The notes under the pieces: generated by a model
Told to the model about the DNA's origin: nothing
The model's input: the letters and a program-made list of their open reading frames with translations, nothing else
Databases searched by the model: none
Translations under genes and position numbers: made by a program
Assembly (NCBI GenBank): GCA_020633335.1
Contig: JACKDU010000003.1
Coordinates: 682,001 to 746,000, forward strand
Length of the DNA: 64,000 bases
Origin: Myxococcales bacterium
Lineage (GTDB): Bacteria > Myxococcota_A > Polyangia > Nannocystales > Nannocystaceae
Direction: 5' to 3'
Part shown: positions 46,235 to 54,195 of the stretch, piece after piece
How positions within the stretch are numbered: position 1 is the first letter of the stretch
Layout of the letters: each line of letters begins with the position of its first letter

Positions 46235-48133
46235 CTATTCGCTGTGCGACTTGAGGTCGACGTCGATCTGGTTGTCGCCGGGCTGGATCGACACCTTGTC
46301 GACCTTGGGGGCGTAGCCCGAGGACTTGAAGCGGAGCTGGATGTAGAGCTGGTCCTGATCCATCGGGATCTGCGGGAAGGAGGCGCCCTCGACGATCAGG
46401 TGGGGCTTGGCGTCGGGGCAGGGGGGGCCGCTCACGCACTCGGCGGTGGTGTTCGGGGGCGCCCCCCGGAAGCGGAGGAGCGCCGGCTTGCGCTTGGCCT
46501 GGAGGGCGATCTTGGCCCCCGGGCGGCACTCCTCGCGGCTGATCGAGCGGTAGCCGAAGTAGCGCGAGCCGGTCAGGTTGACGGTCACCTGGGCGTCGCT
46601 GAAGGCGATCGGGTGCTCGAGGGAGTCGAGGCGCTCGGTCTTGCCGGCGTACTTGAGGTTGTAGGTGGCGGCCACCGCCCGTGGGATCCCGCTGATCGTC
46701 AGGGTGCAGGAGGCCTCCTTGCTCGCCGGCGGGTTCCCCTTGGGCGGCCGGGTGCTGAGCTTCTTGGTCGGCGTCGGCGCGGTCGCGCCGGCGGTCTCGG
46801 CCGGCTCGCTCCCCTGAGTGGTCGCCGGCGCCGCCTCGGTCGCCGCGCCCGCGTCGGTGGTCCGGATCGGCTTGCCCTTCTTCTCGTCGGTCGGCGGATC
46901 GACCGCGCCCTTGATCGGCTTGCCGCCGCCGACCAGCGGGGCCGCGACCTCGCCGGGTCGGGTGTCGGCCGCCCGCTCCGCCGGCGGATCGGGCATCGAG
47001 AGCGCGAGGACCACGCCGGCGGCGACCAGGCCGAAGCCGGCGAGCGCCGAGGCGCCGATCACCATCGCCCGGATCCGCCGCTCGCGGGTGCGGAGGCGGC
47101 CGAGGAGCGAGCGGGCCTCGCGGTTCTCGGGCTCGAGCTCGAGGGCGCGGCCGAGGAGGCGGATCGCCCGGGCGCTCTGGTGGTCGCGGATCGCCGCCGA
47201 CGCCCGCTCCATGAGGGCGGCGCAGACCCGACCGTTGAGGGCGGCGGCGTAGCCCTCGTGGTCCTGGAAGTAGGCCATCACCTCGTCCTGGGTCGCCGGC
47301 ACGCCGGCCTCGCCGAGGTAGCCCTCGAGCTCGGCGGCGAAGGCCTCCGCGCTCTGGAAGCGCTGGTCGGGGTCGCGGGCGAGGGACTTGGCGATGATCG
47401 CCTCGAGCTCGTCGTCGACCAGCGAGCAGATCGACGCGGCCGGGGGGTAGACCGCGTCGGCGATCCGGCTCAGGACCTCGTGGGGGTTGCGGCCGGAGAA
47501 GGGGAGCATCCCGGTCGAGAGCTGGTAGAGCATGATGCCGACCGCGAAGAGGTCGGTGCGGGCGTCGAGGGGGCGGCCGCTGATCAGCTCGGGGGCCATG
47601 TAGGCCGGCGATCCGAGGAGCTGGCCGGTCATCGTCAGCTTCTGGTGATCGATGATCTGGGCGATCCCGAAGTCCATCAGCTTGAGGCAGCCGTCGCTCC
47701 GGATCATCACGTTCTCCGGCTTGATGTCGCGGTGGACGACGTCGGAGCGGTGGGCGTGGGCGAGGGCGACGCAGAGGCGGTGGATCAGCAGGGCCGCGAG
47801 GATCGGGTGGGGCCGCCAGCGCTCGTCGAGCCACTGCCGGAGGGTCATCCCGTGGATGAACTCGGTGACGAGGTAGCTCTCGGTCGCGTCCTCGCCGGAG
47901 TAGTCGAAGATCTCGAGGATGTTCTCGTGGCGGAGCTTGGCGACCGTGAGGGCCTCGCGGCGGAGGCGGAGGCGCGACTCCTCGCGGTCGGCGAGGTGGG
48001 GGTGGAGGACCTTGATCGCCACCTCGCGCTGGAGCACGGTGTCGCGGCCGCGGTACACGACCGCCATCCCCCCGTGGCCGACCTCGCTCTGGATCTCGTA
48101 CTTGTCGAGCCTGGTTCCGACGAGTGTGGGCAT
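46235..48133 (-). CDS. Ser/Thr protein kinase with TM helix and periplasmic C-terminal domain
   Basis: 632 residues. Kinase domain ~12-280: VGHGGMAVVYRG, AIKVLHPHL, HRDIKPEN (~133), MDFGIAQ (DFG intact) and APEL. After a TPR-like helical pair (ARAIRLLGRALELEPENREARSLLGRL) comes one TM helix (~355-378), a Thr/Pro-rich linker, and a ~170-residue beta-rich exterior domain with cysteines (CTLTISGIPRAV, EECRPG, CVSGPPCP). It is first in a minus-strand group with a membrane protein and the FHA-sigma54 activator, making it the obvious candidate kinase for that FHA switch (inference). Confidence 0.93.
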   Translation of the reverse strand: MPTLVGTRLDKYEIQSEVGHGGMAVVYRGRDTVLQREVAIKVLHPHLADREESRLRLRREALTVAKLRHENILEIFDYSGEDATESYLVTEFIHGMTLRQWLDERWRPHPILAALLIHRLCVALAHAHRSDVVHRDIKPENVMIRSDGCLKLMDFGIAQIIDHQKLTMTGQLLGSPAYMAPELISGRPLDARTDLFAVGIMLYQLSTGMLPFSGRNPHEVLSRIADAVYPPAASICSLVDDELEAIIAKSLARDPDQRFQSAEAFAAELEGYLGEAGVPATQDEVMAYFQDHEGYAAALNGRVCAALMERASAAIRDHQSARAIRLLGRALELEPENREARSLLGRLRTRERRIRAMVIGASALAGFGLVAAGVVLALSMPDPPAERAADTRPGEVAAPLVGGGKPIKGAVDPPTDEKKGKPIRTTDAGAATEAAPATTQGSEPAETAGATAPTPTKKLSTRPPKGNPPASKEASCTLTISGIPRAVAATYNLKYAGKTERLDSLEHPIAFSDAQVTVNLTGSRYFGYRSISREECRPGAKIALQAKRKPALLRFRGAPPNTTAECVSGPPCPDAKPHLIVEGASFPQIPMDQDQLYIQLRFKSSGYAPKVDKVSIQPGDNQIDVDLKSHSE

Positions 48134-48441
48134 CCGGGGTCCTTCACGCGGCGGCAGCGCTCGCCGCCGTCACCCGACCATGGCAAGCCTTACTACATTC
48201 CTGGGGCCTGGGGGGAGCCCGGCGGGCGGGGGACGCGGGCGCGCGCCGCTGGACAAGGGCATTAGACACCGGGGTCGCTGCGGCTTCCGGATCGCGCCCA
48301 GAGCTGCCTCAAGATCGCGGGATGGCGCTCTGGCCGCCCAGGGCGCGGGCAGGGGCGCGCGAGGGCAGGGCTGCGCGCCGTGAGCGCGCCGGCAGACAAG
48401 GGGCCGCCCCCTGTGCTAGTCGAGGATCCCCGACGAGCACC
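48134..48441. other. 308-bp divergent intergenic region
   Basis: This lies between the kinase gene (minus) and the acyl-CoA synthetase gene (plus), so it must hold both promoters. No hexamer pair with good spacing was found. An open frame continues upstream of the synthetase ATG through most of the region, but its composition (Arg/Gly/Ala-rich) is not protein-like. An AT-rich island (CTTACTACATTC, near 48190) is the only low-GC spot. Confidence 0.4.
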
Positions 48442-50343
48442 ATGTCGCAACGCCGTTTCGAGCCGGCCTCCCCCGGCGCAGCCGTGCCCACGACCGCGCT
48501 CTCGATGATCGACGCCCGGGTCGCGGCGACGCCCGACCGACCGGCCCTCCGCTTCCGCCGCGGCGAGCTCTGGCAGACGCTCACCTGGCGCGACTGGGAT
48601 CTCGCCAGCCGTCGCCTCGCGCTCGGCCTCCGCGGTCGCTGCGGGGTCGCCCCGGGCGATCGCGTCGCCCTCTGCGCCGACAACTGCGTCGAGTGGGCGC
48701 TCGCGGATCTGGCGATCGCCCGGGCCGGGGCGATTTCGGTGCCGATCTTCCCGACGGTCACCGGCGCGCAGGCGCGGGCGATCCTCGCCGACAGCGGTTG
48801 CGTCGCGGCGATCGTCGACCAGGGCGAGCGGGTCCGGCGGCTCCTCGCGGCCGAGGGCCCGGCGCTGACGCTCCGGCACCTCATCCTCACGGGCCGCGAC
48901 CAGCGCGGCCCCGGCCTGGAGGGCGCGGGGGCGGTCGGCGTCACGGTGACCGATCTCGACACCCTCGACGAGGACGGCGCGGGCGCGGGCGCCGACGCCT
49001 GGGAGGCCCTCGACGCCCTCGGCGCGGCCCTCGGCGCCGACGACGAGTTCACCTGGGTCTACACCTCGGGGACCACCGGCGGGCCCAAGGGGGTGGTGCT
49101 CAGCCACCGCAGCCTCTGCCACGAGTGCTGGGCGGTCGGCCACGCGGTCGCGGTCTCGGCCCGCGACGAGCACCTGATGATCCTCCCGCTCGCCCAGATC
49201 TTCGCCCGCCACATGCTCTGGGGGTCGATCGCCTGGGGGGCGGTGACCTCCTTCGGCGGCGGCCCCCAGACCCTCGAGGACGACCTCCAGGCGATCGCGC
49301 CGACCTTCTTCGCCGGCGTCCCGCGGATCTACGAGCGGGCCTACAACCGGATCGAGACCGACATCCGCCTCGGCGGCGCGCTCCGCCGCGGGGCGCTCGA
49401 GTGGTGCATCGACGTCGGCCGCGAGGTCTCCGAGCTCCGCCGACGGGGACGGACGCCGGCGCCGCGGCTGGCCGCCCGCCACCGGGTCGCCGAGCGGGTC
49501 CTCTTCCGGCCGATCCGGGCCCGCTTCGGCGGCCGCCTGCGCTTCTGCATCTCCGGCGGCGCCCCCCTCAGCCGCGAGATCGCCGAGTTCTTCGACGCCC
49601 TCGGGGTCCTCATCCTCGAGGGCTACGGCCTCACCGAGAGCTGCGGGGCGGCCCACGTCAACCGCCCCGATCGCTACCGCTTCGGCACCGTCGGCCCGGC
49701 CCTGCCGGGGGTCGAGACCCGGATCGCCGTCGACGGCGAGATCCTCCTGCGGGGCCCGGGGGTGATGCGCCGCTACCACGGTCACCCAAGGGACACGGCG
49801 GCGGTGGTCGACGACCAGGGCTGGCTCCACACCGGCGACCTCGGCATGATCGACGACGGCTTCCTGCGGATCACCGGCCGCAAGAAGGACATCATCATCA
49901 CCGCCGGCGGCCGGTCGATCGCCCCGCAGATGATCGAGAAGCGGCTGGCGAGCGTCGAGGGGATCGCCCAGGTGATGGTCTACGGCGATCGCCGGCCCTT
50001 CCTGGTCGCCCTGGTGGCGATCGACGAGGCGGTGATGCGGGCGCTGGCCGAGCGCGAGGGCCTGAGCGCCCGGACCCACGCCGAGCTCGCCCGCCACCCG
50101 CGGATCCGCCAGGTGGTCCAGGGGCACGTCGACGCGATCAACGCGGCCCTCGCGCCGCACGAGGCGATCAAGCGCTTCGCCCTCCTGCCGGCGCCGCTCC
50201 GCGAGCGCGAGGGGGAGCTGACGCCGACCCAGAAGGTCCGCCGCGAGGTGGTCGCCGAGCGCTACGCCGATCTCCTCGAGGGGCTCTACGTCGGCCACCC
50301 GGGGCCGCCGCGGGCGGGGCGTGGGGGGCCAGAAGCGGCATGA
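48442..50343 (+). CDS. long-chain fatty-acid--CoA ligase (AMP-binding)
   Basis: 633 residues from ATG 48442. ANL-superfamily motifs: P-loop VYTSGTTGGPKGVV, ILEGYGLTESCG, HTGDLGMID, and the hinge/A8 motif GFLRITGRKKDIIITAGG; a C-terminal Lys (TPTQKVRRE) fits the catalytic Lys position. Length and gate region match the FadD15/FAA family of long-chain acyl-CoA synthetases (~600-630). It activates fatty acids with ATP and CoA in the cytoplasm. No strong ribosome-binding site is seen. The stop codon begins a set of 11-bp tandem repeats. Confidence 0.92.
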   Translation: MSQRRFEPASPGAAVPTTALSMIDARVAATPDRPALRFRRGELWQTLTWRDWDLASRRLALGLRGRCGVAPGDRVALCADNCVEWALADLAIARAGAISVPIFPTVTGAQARAILADSGCVAAIVDQGERVRRLLAAEGPALTLRHLILTGRDQRGPGLEGAGAVGVTVTDLDTLDEDGAGAGADAWEALDALGAALGADDEFTWVYTSGTTGGPKGVVLSHRSLCHECWAVGHAVAVSARDEHLMILPLAQIFARHMLWGSIAWGAVTSFGGGPQTLEDDLQAIAPTFFAGVPRIYERAYNRIETDIRLGGALRRGALEWCIDVGREVSELRRRGRTPAPRLAARHRVAERVLFRPIRARFGGRLRFCISGGAPLSREIAEFFDALGVLILEGYGLTESCGAAHVNRPDRYRFGTVGPALPGVETRIAVDGEILLRGPGVMRRYHGHPRDTAAVVDDQGWLHTGDLGMIDDGFLRITGRKKDIIITAGGRSIAPQMIEKRLASVEGIAQVMVYGDRRPFLVALVAIDEAVMRALAEREGLSARTHAELARHPRIRQVVQGHVDAINAALAPHEAIKRFALLPAPLREREGELTPTQKVRREVVAERYADLLEGLYVGHPGPPRAGRGGPEAA

Positions 50344-50372
50344 GTGCGGCGTGAGTGCGGCGTGAGTGCGGC
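50340..50372 (+). repeat. three 11-bp tandem repeats at the stop codon
   Basis: Units ATGAGTGCGGC, GTGAGTGCGGC and GTGAGTGCGGC follow one another from 50340, then a degenerate fourth copy. The first TGA is the stop codon of the acyl-CoA synthetase. Because 11 is not a multiple of three, a change in copy number would not affect the protein but would alter the 3' untranslated region. Confidence 0.8.
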
Positions 50373-50398
50373 CTGAGCCGGCCCCTCAAAAAATCCCC

Positions 50399-50427
50399 TT
50401 GACCTCCCGCGCGAGCCGGGATACCTA
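50399..50427 (+). promoter_or_regulatory. probable tRNA-Val promoter
   Basis: TTGACC (50399-50404), 17-nt spacer, TACCTA (50422-50427). The tRNA starts at 50485, about 50 nt after the expected start of transcription, leaving a short 5' leader. Confidence 0.6.
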
Positions 50428-50484
50428 CCCGCTCCACCCCGGCGACGGGGTGTCACCCCACCGGCCCGACCAGGCCAAACCCAC

Positions 50485-50556
50485 AGGATCGTAGCTCAGG
50501 GGTAGAGCGCTGCCTTGACACGGCAGAGGTCGGCGGTTCGAAACCGCCCGGTCCTA
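50485..50556 (+). tRNA. tRNA-Val (GAC)
   Basis: Full cloverleaf of 72 nt: acceptor AGGATCG/CGGTCCT (one G:T), D stem GCTC/GAGC, anticodon stem CTGCC/GGCAG with loop TTGACAC and anticodon GAC, and T stem GGCGG/CCGCC with loop TTCGAAA. The CCA end is not encoded. It reads GUC/GUU, and GUC is a heavily used Val codon in this window. Confidence 0.96.
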
Positions 50557-50561
50557 TCCAG

Positions 50562-50592
50562 AGAGCCCGGAGCCGCCGCTCCGGGCTCTTTT
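50562..50592 (+). terminator. Rho-independent terminator after tRNA-Val
   Basis: AGAGCCCGGAG (50562-50572) and CTCCGGGCTCT (50579-50589) form a perfect 11-bp stem with a 6-nt loop, followed by TTT. It separates the tRNA from thrS. Confidence 0.85.
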
Positions 50593-50668
50593 GCGTTGGT
50601 TCGCCGCAGCCCTCGTTCGTCGCCAGGAGCGTGACACCTGGCCCGGTCGACGGTAGATCAGCGGAGCC

Positions 50669-52438
50669 ATGTCCGAGCACGAGCAAGAGATCCGCCACAT
50701 GATCGACCCCAGCGTCCCCGAGCTGACGCCGCTGGAGACCATGCGGCACAGCGCGGCCCACGTGATGGCGGACGCGATCAAGCGCCTCTGGCCGGACGCC
50801 CGCCTCGCCTTCGGCCCGCACACCGAGGACGGCTTCTACTACGACATCGAGATGGGCCACCGCCTGGTCCCCGAGGACTTCGAGAAGATCGAGGCGAAGA
50901 TGGCGGAGATCGTCGCCGGCAAGCACCCCTTCGTCCGCGAGGAGATCGACCGCGCCGAGGCGATCGCCCTCTTCGAGGGGATGGGCGAGCGCTTCAAGGT
51001 CGAGGCGATCGCCGCGATCCCCGAGGGCGCGGCCCTCACGCTCTACCGCAGCGGCGACTTCGTCGACCTCTGCCGAGGCCCCCACGTCGCCGACACCGGC
51101 CAGGTCAAGGCCTTCAAGGTGATGAGCATCGCCGGCGCCTACTGGCGCGGCGACGAGAAGGGGCCGATGCTCCAGCGGGTCTACGGGACCGCGTTCCCGA
51201 GCCGCAAGGAGCTCAAGGTGCACCTCGAGATGATCGAGGAGGCCAAGCGCCGCGACCACCGCAAGCTCGGCCGCGAGCTCGGCCTCTTCGCCTTCGATCC
51301 GATCGCCCCGGCGAGCCCCTTCTTCACCGGCAAGGGGGCCGCGGTCTACAACCTCCTGCAGGCCTACGTCCGCAAGCTCTACGTCCGCTACGGCTACGAG
51401 GAGATCATCACCCCGCAGATCTTCGACATGGAGCTCTTCCACACCAGCGGCCACTACGAGCACTACAAGGACAACATGTTCGCCTGCACGATCGACGAGC
51501 GGGAATTCGGCGTGAAGCCGATGAACTGCCCCGGTCACTGCGTGCTCTTCCGGCAGAACCGCCGCTCCTACCGCGAGCTCCCGGTCCGCTTCGCCGACTT
51601 CGGCCGCCTCCACCGCTACGAGCGGGCGGGCGTGACTCACGGCCTCACCCGGGTGCGGACCTTCTGCCAGGACGACGCCCACATCTTCTGCACCCCGGAG
51701 CAGGTCGGCCAGGAGATCAGCGGGGTCACCCGGATGATCCTCGAGTGCTACCGGACCTTCGGCTTCGAGGAGCTCGAGATCGAGGTCTCGACCCGGCCGG
51801 AGTCCTTCCTCGGCGAGCTCGAGACCTGGAACCGGGCTGAGGACGCCCTCAAGGCCGCGCTCGACCGCGAGGGGCTCACCTACGTGATCAACGAGGGCGA
51901 CGGCGCCTTCTACGGCCCCAAGATCGACTTCAAGGTCCGCGACGCGCTCCGCCGCTCCTGGCAGCTCGGGACCATCCAGCTCGACTTCCAGCTCCCGCAG
52001 CGCTTCGGCCTCGAATTCGTCGACCACGGCGACGGCCGGACCCGGCCGGTGATGATCCACCGGGCGATGCTCGGCTCGCTCGAGCGCTTCTTCGGGGTCT
52101 ACCTCGAGCACATCGCCGGCCGCTTCCCGCTCTGGCTGGCGCCCGTGCAAGTCGGGATCCTGCCGATCGCCGACCGCCACCATGGGTGGGCCGAGGCGGT
52201 CGCCAGCGCCCTGCGCGGTCGTGGGATCCGGGCTGAGGTCGATCTCCGGAGCGAGAAGCTCGGCCACAAGATCCGTGAGGCGACGCTCCAGCGGGTGCCG
52301 GTGATGCTGGTCCTCGGCGACAAGGAGGTCGAGGGGCAGGGGGTGGCCGCCCGCACCCTCGACGGCAAGACCGGGCCCCTCGAGGCGCTCGCGGATTTTG
52401 TCGACCGGCTGGCCGCTGAGGCGGCGATCCCTGCTTGA
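50669..52438 (+). CDS. thrS: threonine--tRNA ligase lacking the TGS domain
   Basis: 589 residues against ~640 in E. coli. The first ~60 residues that form the TGS domain are missing; the protein begins almost directly with the N2 editing domain (MRHSAAHVMADAIKRLW, CRGPHVADTG), followed by the class II catalytic core: motif 2 region RFADFGRLHRYERAG, MNCPGHC zinc-site Cys, FYGPKIDF, and the anticodon domain (VQVGILPIAD...). It charges tRNA-Thr and removes mischarged Ser. It heads the conserved thrS-infC-rpmI-rplT-pheST-ihfA order. TGS-less ThrRS enzymes are known in several bacterial lineages. Confidence 0.97.
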   Translation: MSEHEQEIRHMIDPSVPELTPLETMRHSAAHVMADAIKRLWPDARLAFGPHTEDGFYYDIEMGHRLVPEDFEKIEAKMAEIVAGKHPFVREEIDRAEAIALFEGMGERFKVEAIAAIPEGAALTLYRSGDFVDLCRGPHVADTGQVKAFKVMSIAGAYWRGDEKGPMLQRVYGTAFPSRKELKVHLEMIEEAKRRDHRKLGRELGLFAFDPIAPASPFFTGKGAAVYNLLQAYVRKLYVRYGYEEIITPQIFDMELFHTSGHYEHYKDNMFACTIDEREFGVKPMNCPGHCVLFRQNRRSYRELPVRFADFGRLHRYERAGVTHGLTRVRTFCQDDAHIFCTPEQVGQEISGVTRMILECYRTFGFEELEIEVSTRPESFLGELETWNRAEDALKAALDREGLTYVINEGDGAFYGPKIDFKVRDALRRSWQLGTIQLDFQLPQRFGLEFVDHGDGRTRPVMIHRAMLGSLERFFGVYLEHIAGRFPLWLAPVQVGILPIADRHHGWAEAVASALRGRGIRAEVDLRSEKLGHKIREATLQRVPVMLVLGDKEVEGQGVAARTLDGKTGPLEALADFVDRLAAEAAIPA

Positions 52439-52525
52439 CGCCCGCTGAAAAAAGTCTACACACTGGCGCTCGATTGCGGGGGCCCCGCGGCGCGGGGGTC
52501 TCGCCATCGCCGATTCAATTCTTAC

Positions 52526-52542
52526 AGGAGTAGCGACTCATC
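52526..52542 (+). promoter_or_regulatory. ribosome-binding site and AUC start of infC
   Basis: AGGAG at 52526-52530, 9-nt spacing, then ATC at 52540-52542. A TAG stop (52531-52533) lies in the same frame between them, so translation cannot begin further upstream. Upstream in the 101-bp thrS-infC gap, CCCCGC/GCGGGG (52483-52497) can form a 6-bp hairpin. Confidence 0.75.
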
Positions 52543-53283
52543 GCTCGCAGAAGTCCCAAGCCCAAGCCGCGTGCAGAAACCCACCGCGTCGGTCGGCGCA
52601 TCCGTGTCAAGGAGGTGCGCGTCATCGATGAGAAGGGCGAGCAGCTCGGCATCATGCAAACCCAGGACGCGATGGCGCGGGCCGAAGAGGTCGGTCTGCA
52701 GCTCGTCGAGGTCAATCCCAAGGCGGTGCCTCCCGTATGCAAGATCATGGACTACGGGAAGTTCAAGTACGAGTCCGCCAAACGGGATCGCGAGGCCAAG
52801 AAGCACCAGAAGTCGACCGAGCTGAAGGAAGTCAAGTTCCGGCCGAAGACCCACGACCACGACTTCGACTTCAAGTGCCGCCACGCGCGTCGCTTCATCG
52901 AGGACGGCGACAAGGTCAAGCTGGTCGTCCAGTTCCGCGGCCGCGAGATCACCCACCCGGAGACCGGGCGGGCGGTCCTCGAGCGGGTCTGCAAGGAGCT
53001 CGCGGACTGCGCCACCGTCATCCAGGTCGCCCAGATGGAGGGCAACCGGATGAACATGGTCCTCGCGCCGAAGGCCCGCCGCGACGCGCCGAGCCCCCGC
53101 CCGGCGCGCCCGCGGGTCCAGGAGAACGCGCCGACCCAGGCGCATGGTGATCGCGGCGAGGCGCCCGAGCACGACGAGGATGACGACGACGACGATCTCG
53201 ACGACGACGACCTCGACGATGACGAGGACGACGACGACGACGACGACGACGCCAGCGACGCCGCCGAGGCGAGCGCCGACTAG
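52540..53283 (+). CDS. infC: translation initiation factor IF-3 with AUC start and Asp-rich tail
   Basis: 247 residues (E. coli 180). IF-3 binds the 30S subunit and checks the start codon. Typical sequence begins before any ATG/GTG/TTG: HRVGRRIRVKEVRVIDEKGEQ (the family's conserved N-terminus) lies upstream of the first GTG (52615), and the only codon with a good ribosome site is ATC at 52540. IF-3 genes often use AUU/AUC/AUA starts for self-repression, as in E. coli. The N-domain (KAVPPVCKIMDYGKFKYE) and C-domain (FRPKTHDHDFDFKCRHARRF, RGREITHPETG) are complete. After ~195 residues comes a tail of mostly Asp (~45 of the last 55 residues acidic or Ala), absent from most IF-3. Confidence 0.95.
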   Translation: MARRSPKPKPRAETHRVGRRIRVKEVRVIDEKGEQLGIMQTQDAMARAEEVGLQLVEVNPKAVPPVCKIMDYGKFKYESAKRDREAKKHQKSTELKEVKFRPKTHDHDFDFKCRHARRFIEDGDKVKLVVQFRGREITHPETGRAVLERVCKELADCATVIQVAQMEGNRMNMVLAPKARRDAPSPRPARPRVQENAPTQAHGDRGEAPEHDEDDDDDDLDDDDLDDDEDDDDDDDDASDAAEASAD

Positions 53284-53292
53284 TCGTCCGAA

Positions 53293-53318
53293 CCCGGCGC
53301 CGCAGCCGCGGCGCTGGG
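53293..53318 (+). terminator. hairpin after infC
   Basis: CCCGGCGCCGC (53293-53303) pairs with GCGGCGCTGGG (53308-53318), 11 bp including one G:T, loop AGCC. It begins 10 nt after the infC stop. No T-tract, so it may be a terminator, attenuator or RNA-processing site. Confidence 0.55.
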
Positions 53319-53555
53319 GGTCGTATCCTGCGGACCGGAACCACGAGCCCGGCGACGAGATCGACCGAATCCCGGCGATCTGCCCCGGCGGGGTGAGTCA
53401 CCTCGCTCCCGCCCACCGCGGGAGGCCCCCCGGCCCCCCGATTCCCCCTTCACCGCCCGCCAGGGCGCTCCGGCGCCCAAATCAGAGCCCCCCGTCGGCG
53501 GCGGGTCAGGCTCCTCACGGCAGGCAAAAACCCCGCGAAGCTCGCGCCCACGCTC

Positions 53556-53584
53556 TTGCTTGCCAGCGCGCGCTGGGGTACATA
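53556..53584 (+). promoter_or_regulatory. promoter of rpmI-rplT
   Basis: TTGCTT (53556-53561), 17-nt spacer, TACATA (53579-53584); the rpmI ATG is 24 nt further, preceded by GGAAGG. It would let the ribosomal protein genes be expressed apart from thrS-infC. Confidence 0.6.
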
Positions 53585-53608
53585 ACCCGCCCTTTTTGGA
53601 AGGCCGCC

Positions 53609-53815
53609 ATGTCGTCCAGCAAGCAAAAGTCGCACTCCGGCGCGAAGAAGCGGTTCCGCTTTACCGGTACGGGTAAGGCCAAGCGCAAGTTCTCGCACAA
53701 GAACCACATCCTCACGAAGAAGCACGCCGACCGCATCCGCAAGCTCCGGGGCATGACCATCGTCTCGGACGAGGATCAGAAGCGGGTCGAGCGTCTCCTT
53801 CCCAACGGAAGATAG
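53609..53815 (+). CDS. rpmI: 50S ribosomal protein bL35
   Basis: 68 residues: KQKSHSGAKKRFRFTGTGKAKR, then HKNHILTKKHADRIRKLRGM, the classic bL35 blocks. Very basic, normal length. The ribosome-binding site GGAAGG precedes the ATG at 53609. rplT follows after 11 nt. The protein sits in the large subunit near the exit-tunnel side. Confidence 0.98.
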   Translation: MSSSKQKSHSGAKKRFRFTGTGKAKRKFSHKNHILTKKHADRIRKLRGMTIVSDEDQKRVERLLPNGR

Positions 53816-53826
53816 GATAGAGAGTC

Positions 53827-54180
53827 ATGCCGCGCGCAAAACGTGGGTTTAAGGCCCGTCGTCGCCGTAACCGGATCATGAAGGCCGCCAGCGGCTTCGT
53901 TGGTCGTCGCTCCCGCACCTTCCGCCGCGCCCTGGACGCCGTCCACAAGGCGTGGGCGCACGCCTACCGCGGTCGCAAGCACAAGAAGCGGAACATGCGG
54001 CGCCTCTGGATCGTCCGGGTCAACGCCGCTGCTCGGACCAACGGCCTGAGCTACAGCCGCCTCATCGAGGGCCTCGGCAAGGCCGGGATCGAGCTCGACC
54101 GCAAGATCCTCGCCGAGCTCGCGGTCGCCGACGCCGGCGCCTTCGCCCGCGTCGCCGAGTCCGCCCGGGCTGCCCTCTAG
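53827..54180 (+). CDS. rplT: 50S ribosomal protein bL20
   Basis: 117 residues with MPRAKRGFKARRRRNRIMK, RRSRTFRRALDAVHKAWAHA and RRLWIVRVNAAARTNGLSYS; the normal length. It is an early assembly protein of the 50S subunit and in some bacteria a repressor of its own operon by binding mRNA. The site AGGATAGAG lies just upstream. pheS starts 15 nt after the stop. Confidence 0.98.
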   Translation: MPRAKRGFKARRRRNRIMKAASGFVGRRSRTFRRALDAVHKAWAHAYRGRKHKKRNMRRLWIVRVNAAARTNGLSYSRLIEGLGKAGIELDRKILAELAVADAGAFARVAESARAAL

Positions 54181-54195
54181 GCCAGGTCAGGCCGC

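Larger units (their letters stand above)
53284..53608 (+). other. 325-bp infC-rpmI intergenic region
   Basis: This interval separates infC from rpmI, which are usually close. It holds a hairpin at 53293-53318 and a promoter at 53556-53584. Between them the sequence is C/G-rich with no hairpin of note. An open frame running through from 53144 into rpmI is a composition artefact. Confidence 0.6.

Noticed and set aside
53144..53608. N-terminal extension of bL35 (open frame from 53144)
   Set aside because: It begins inside the Asp tail of infC in another frame with Thr repeats; bL35 is complete from ATG 53609.
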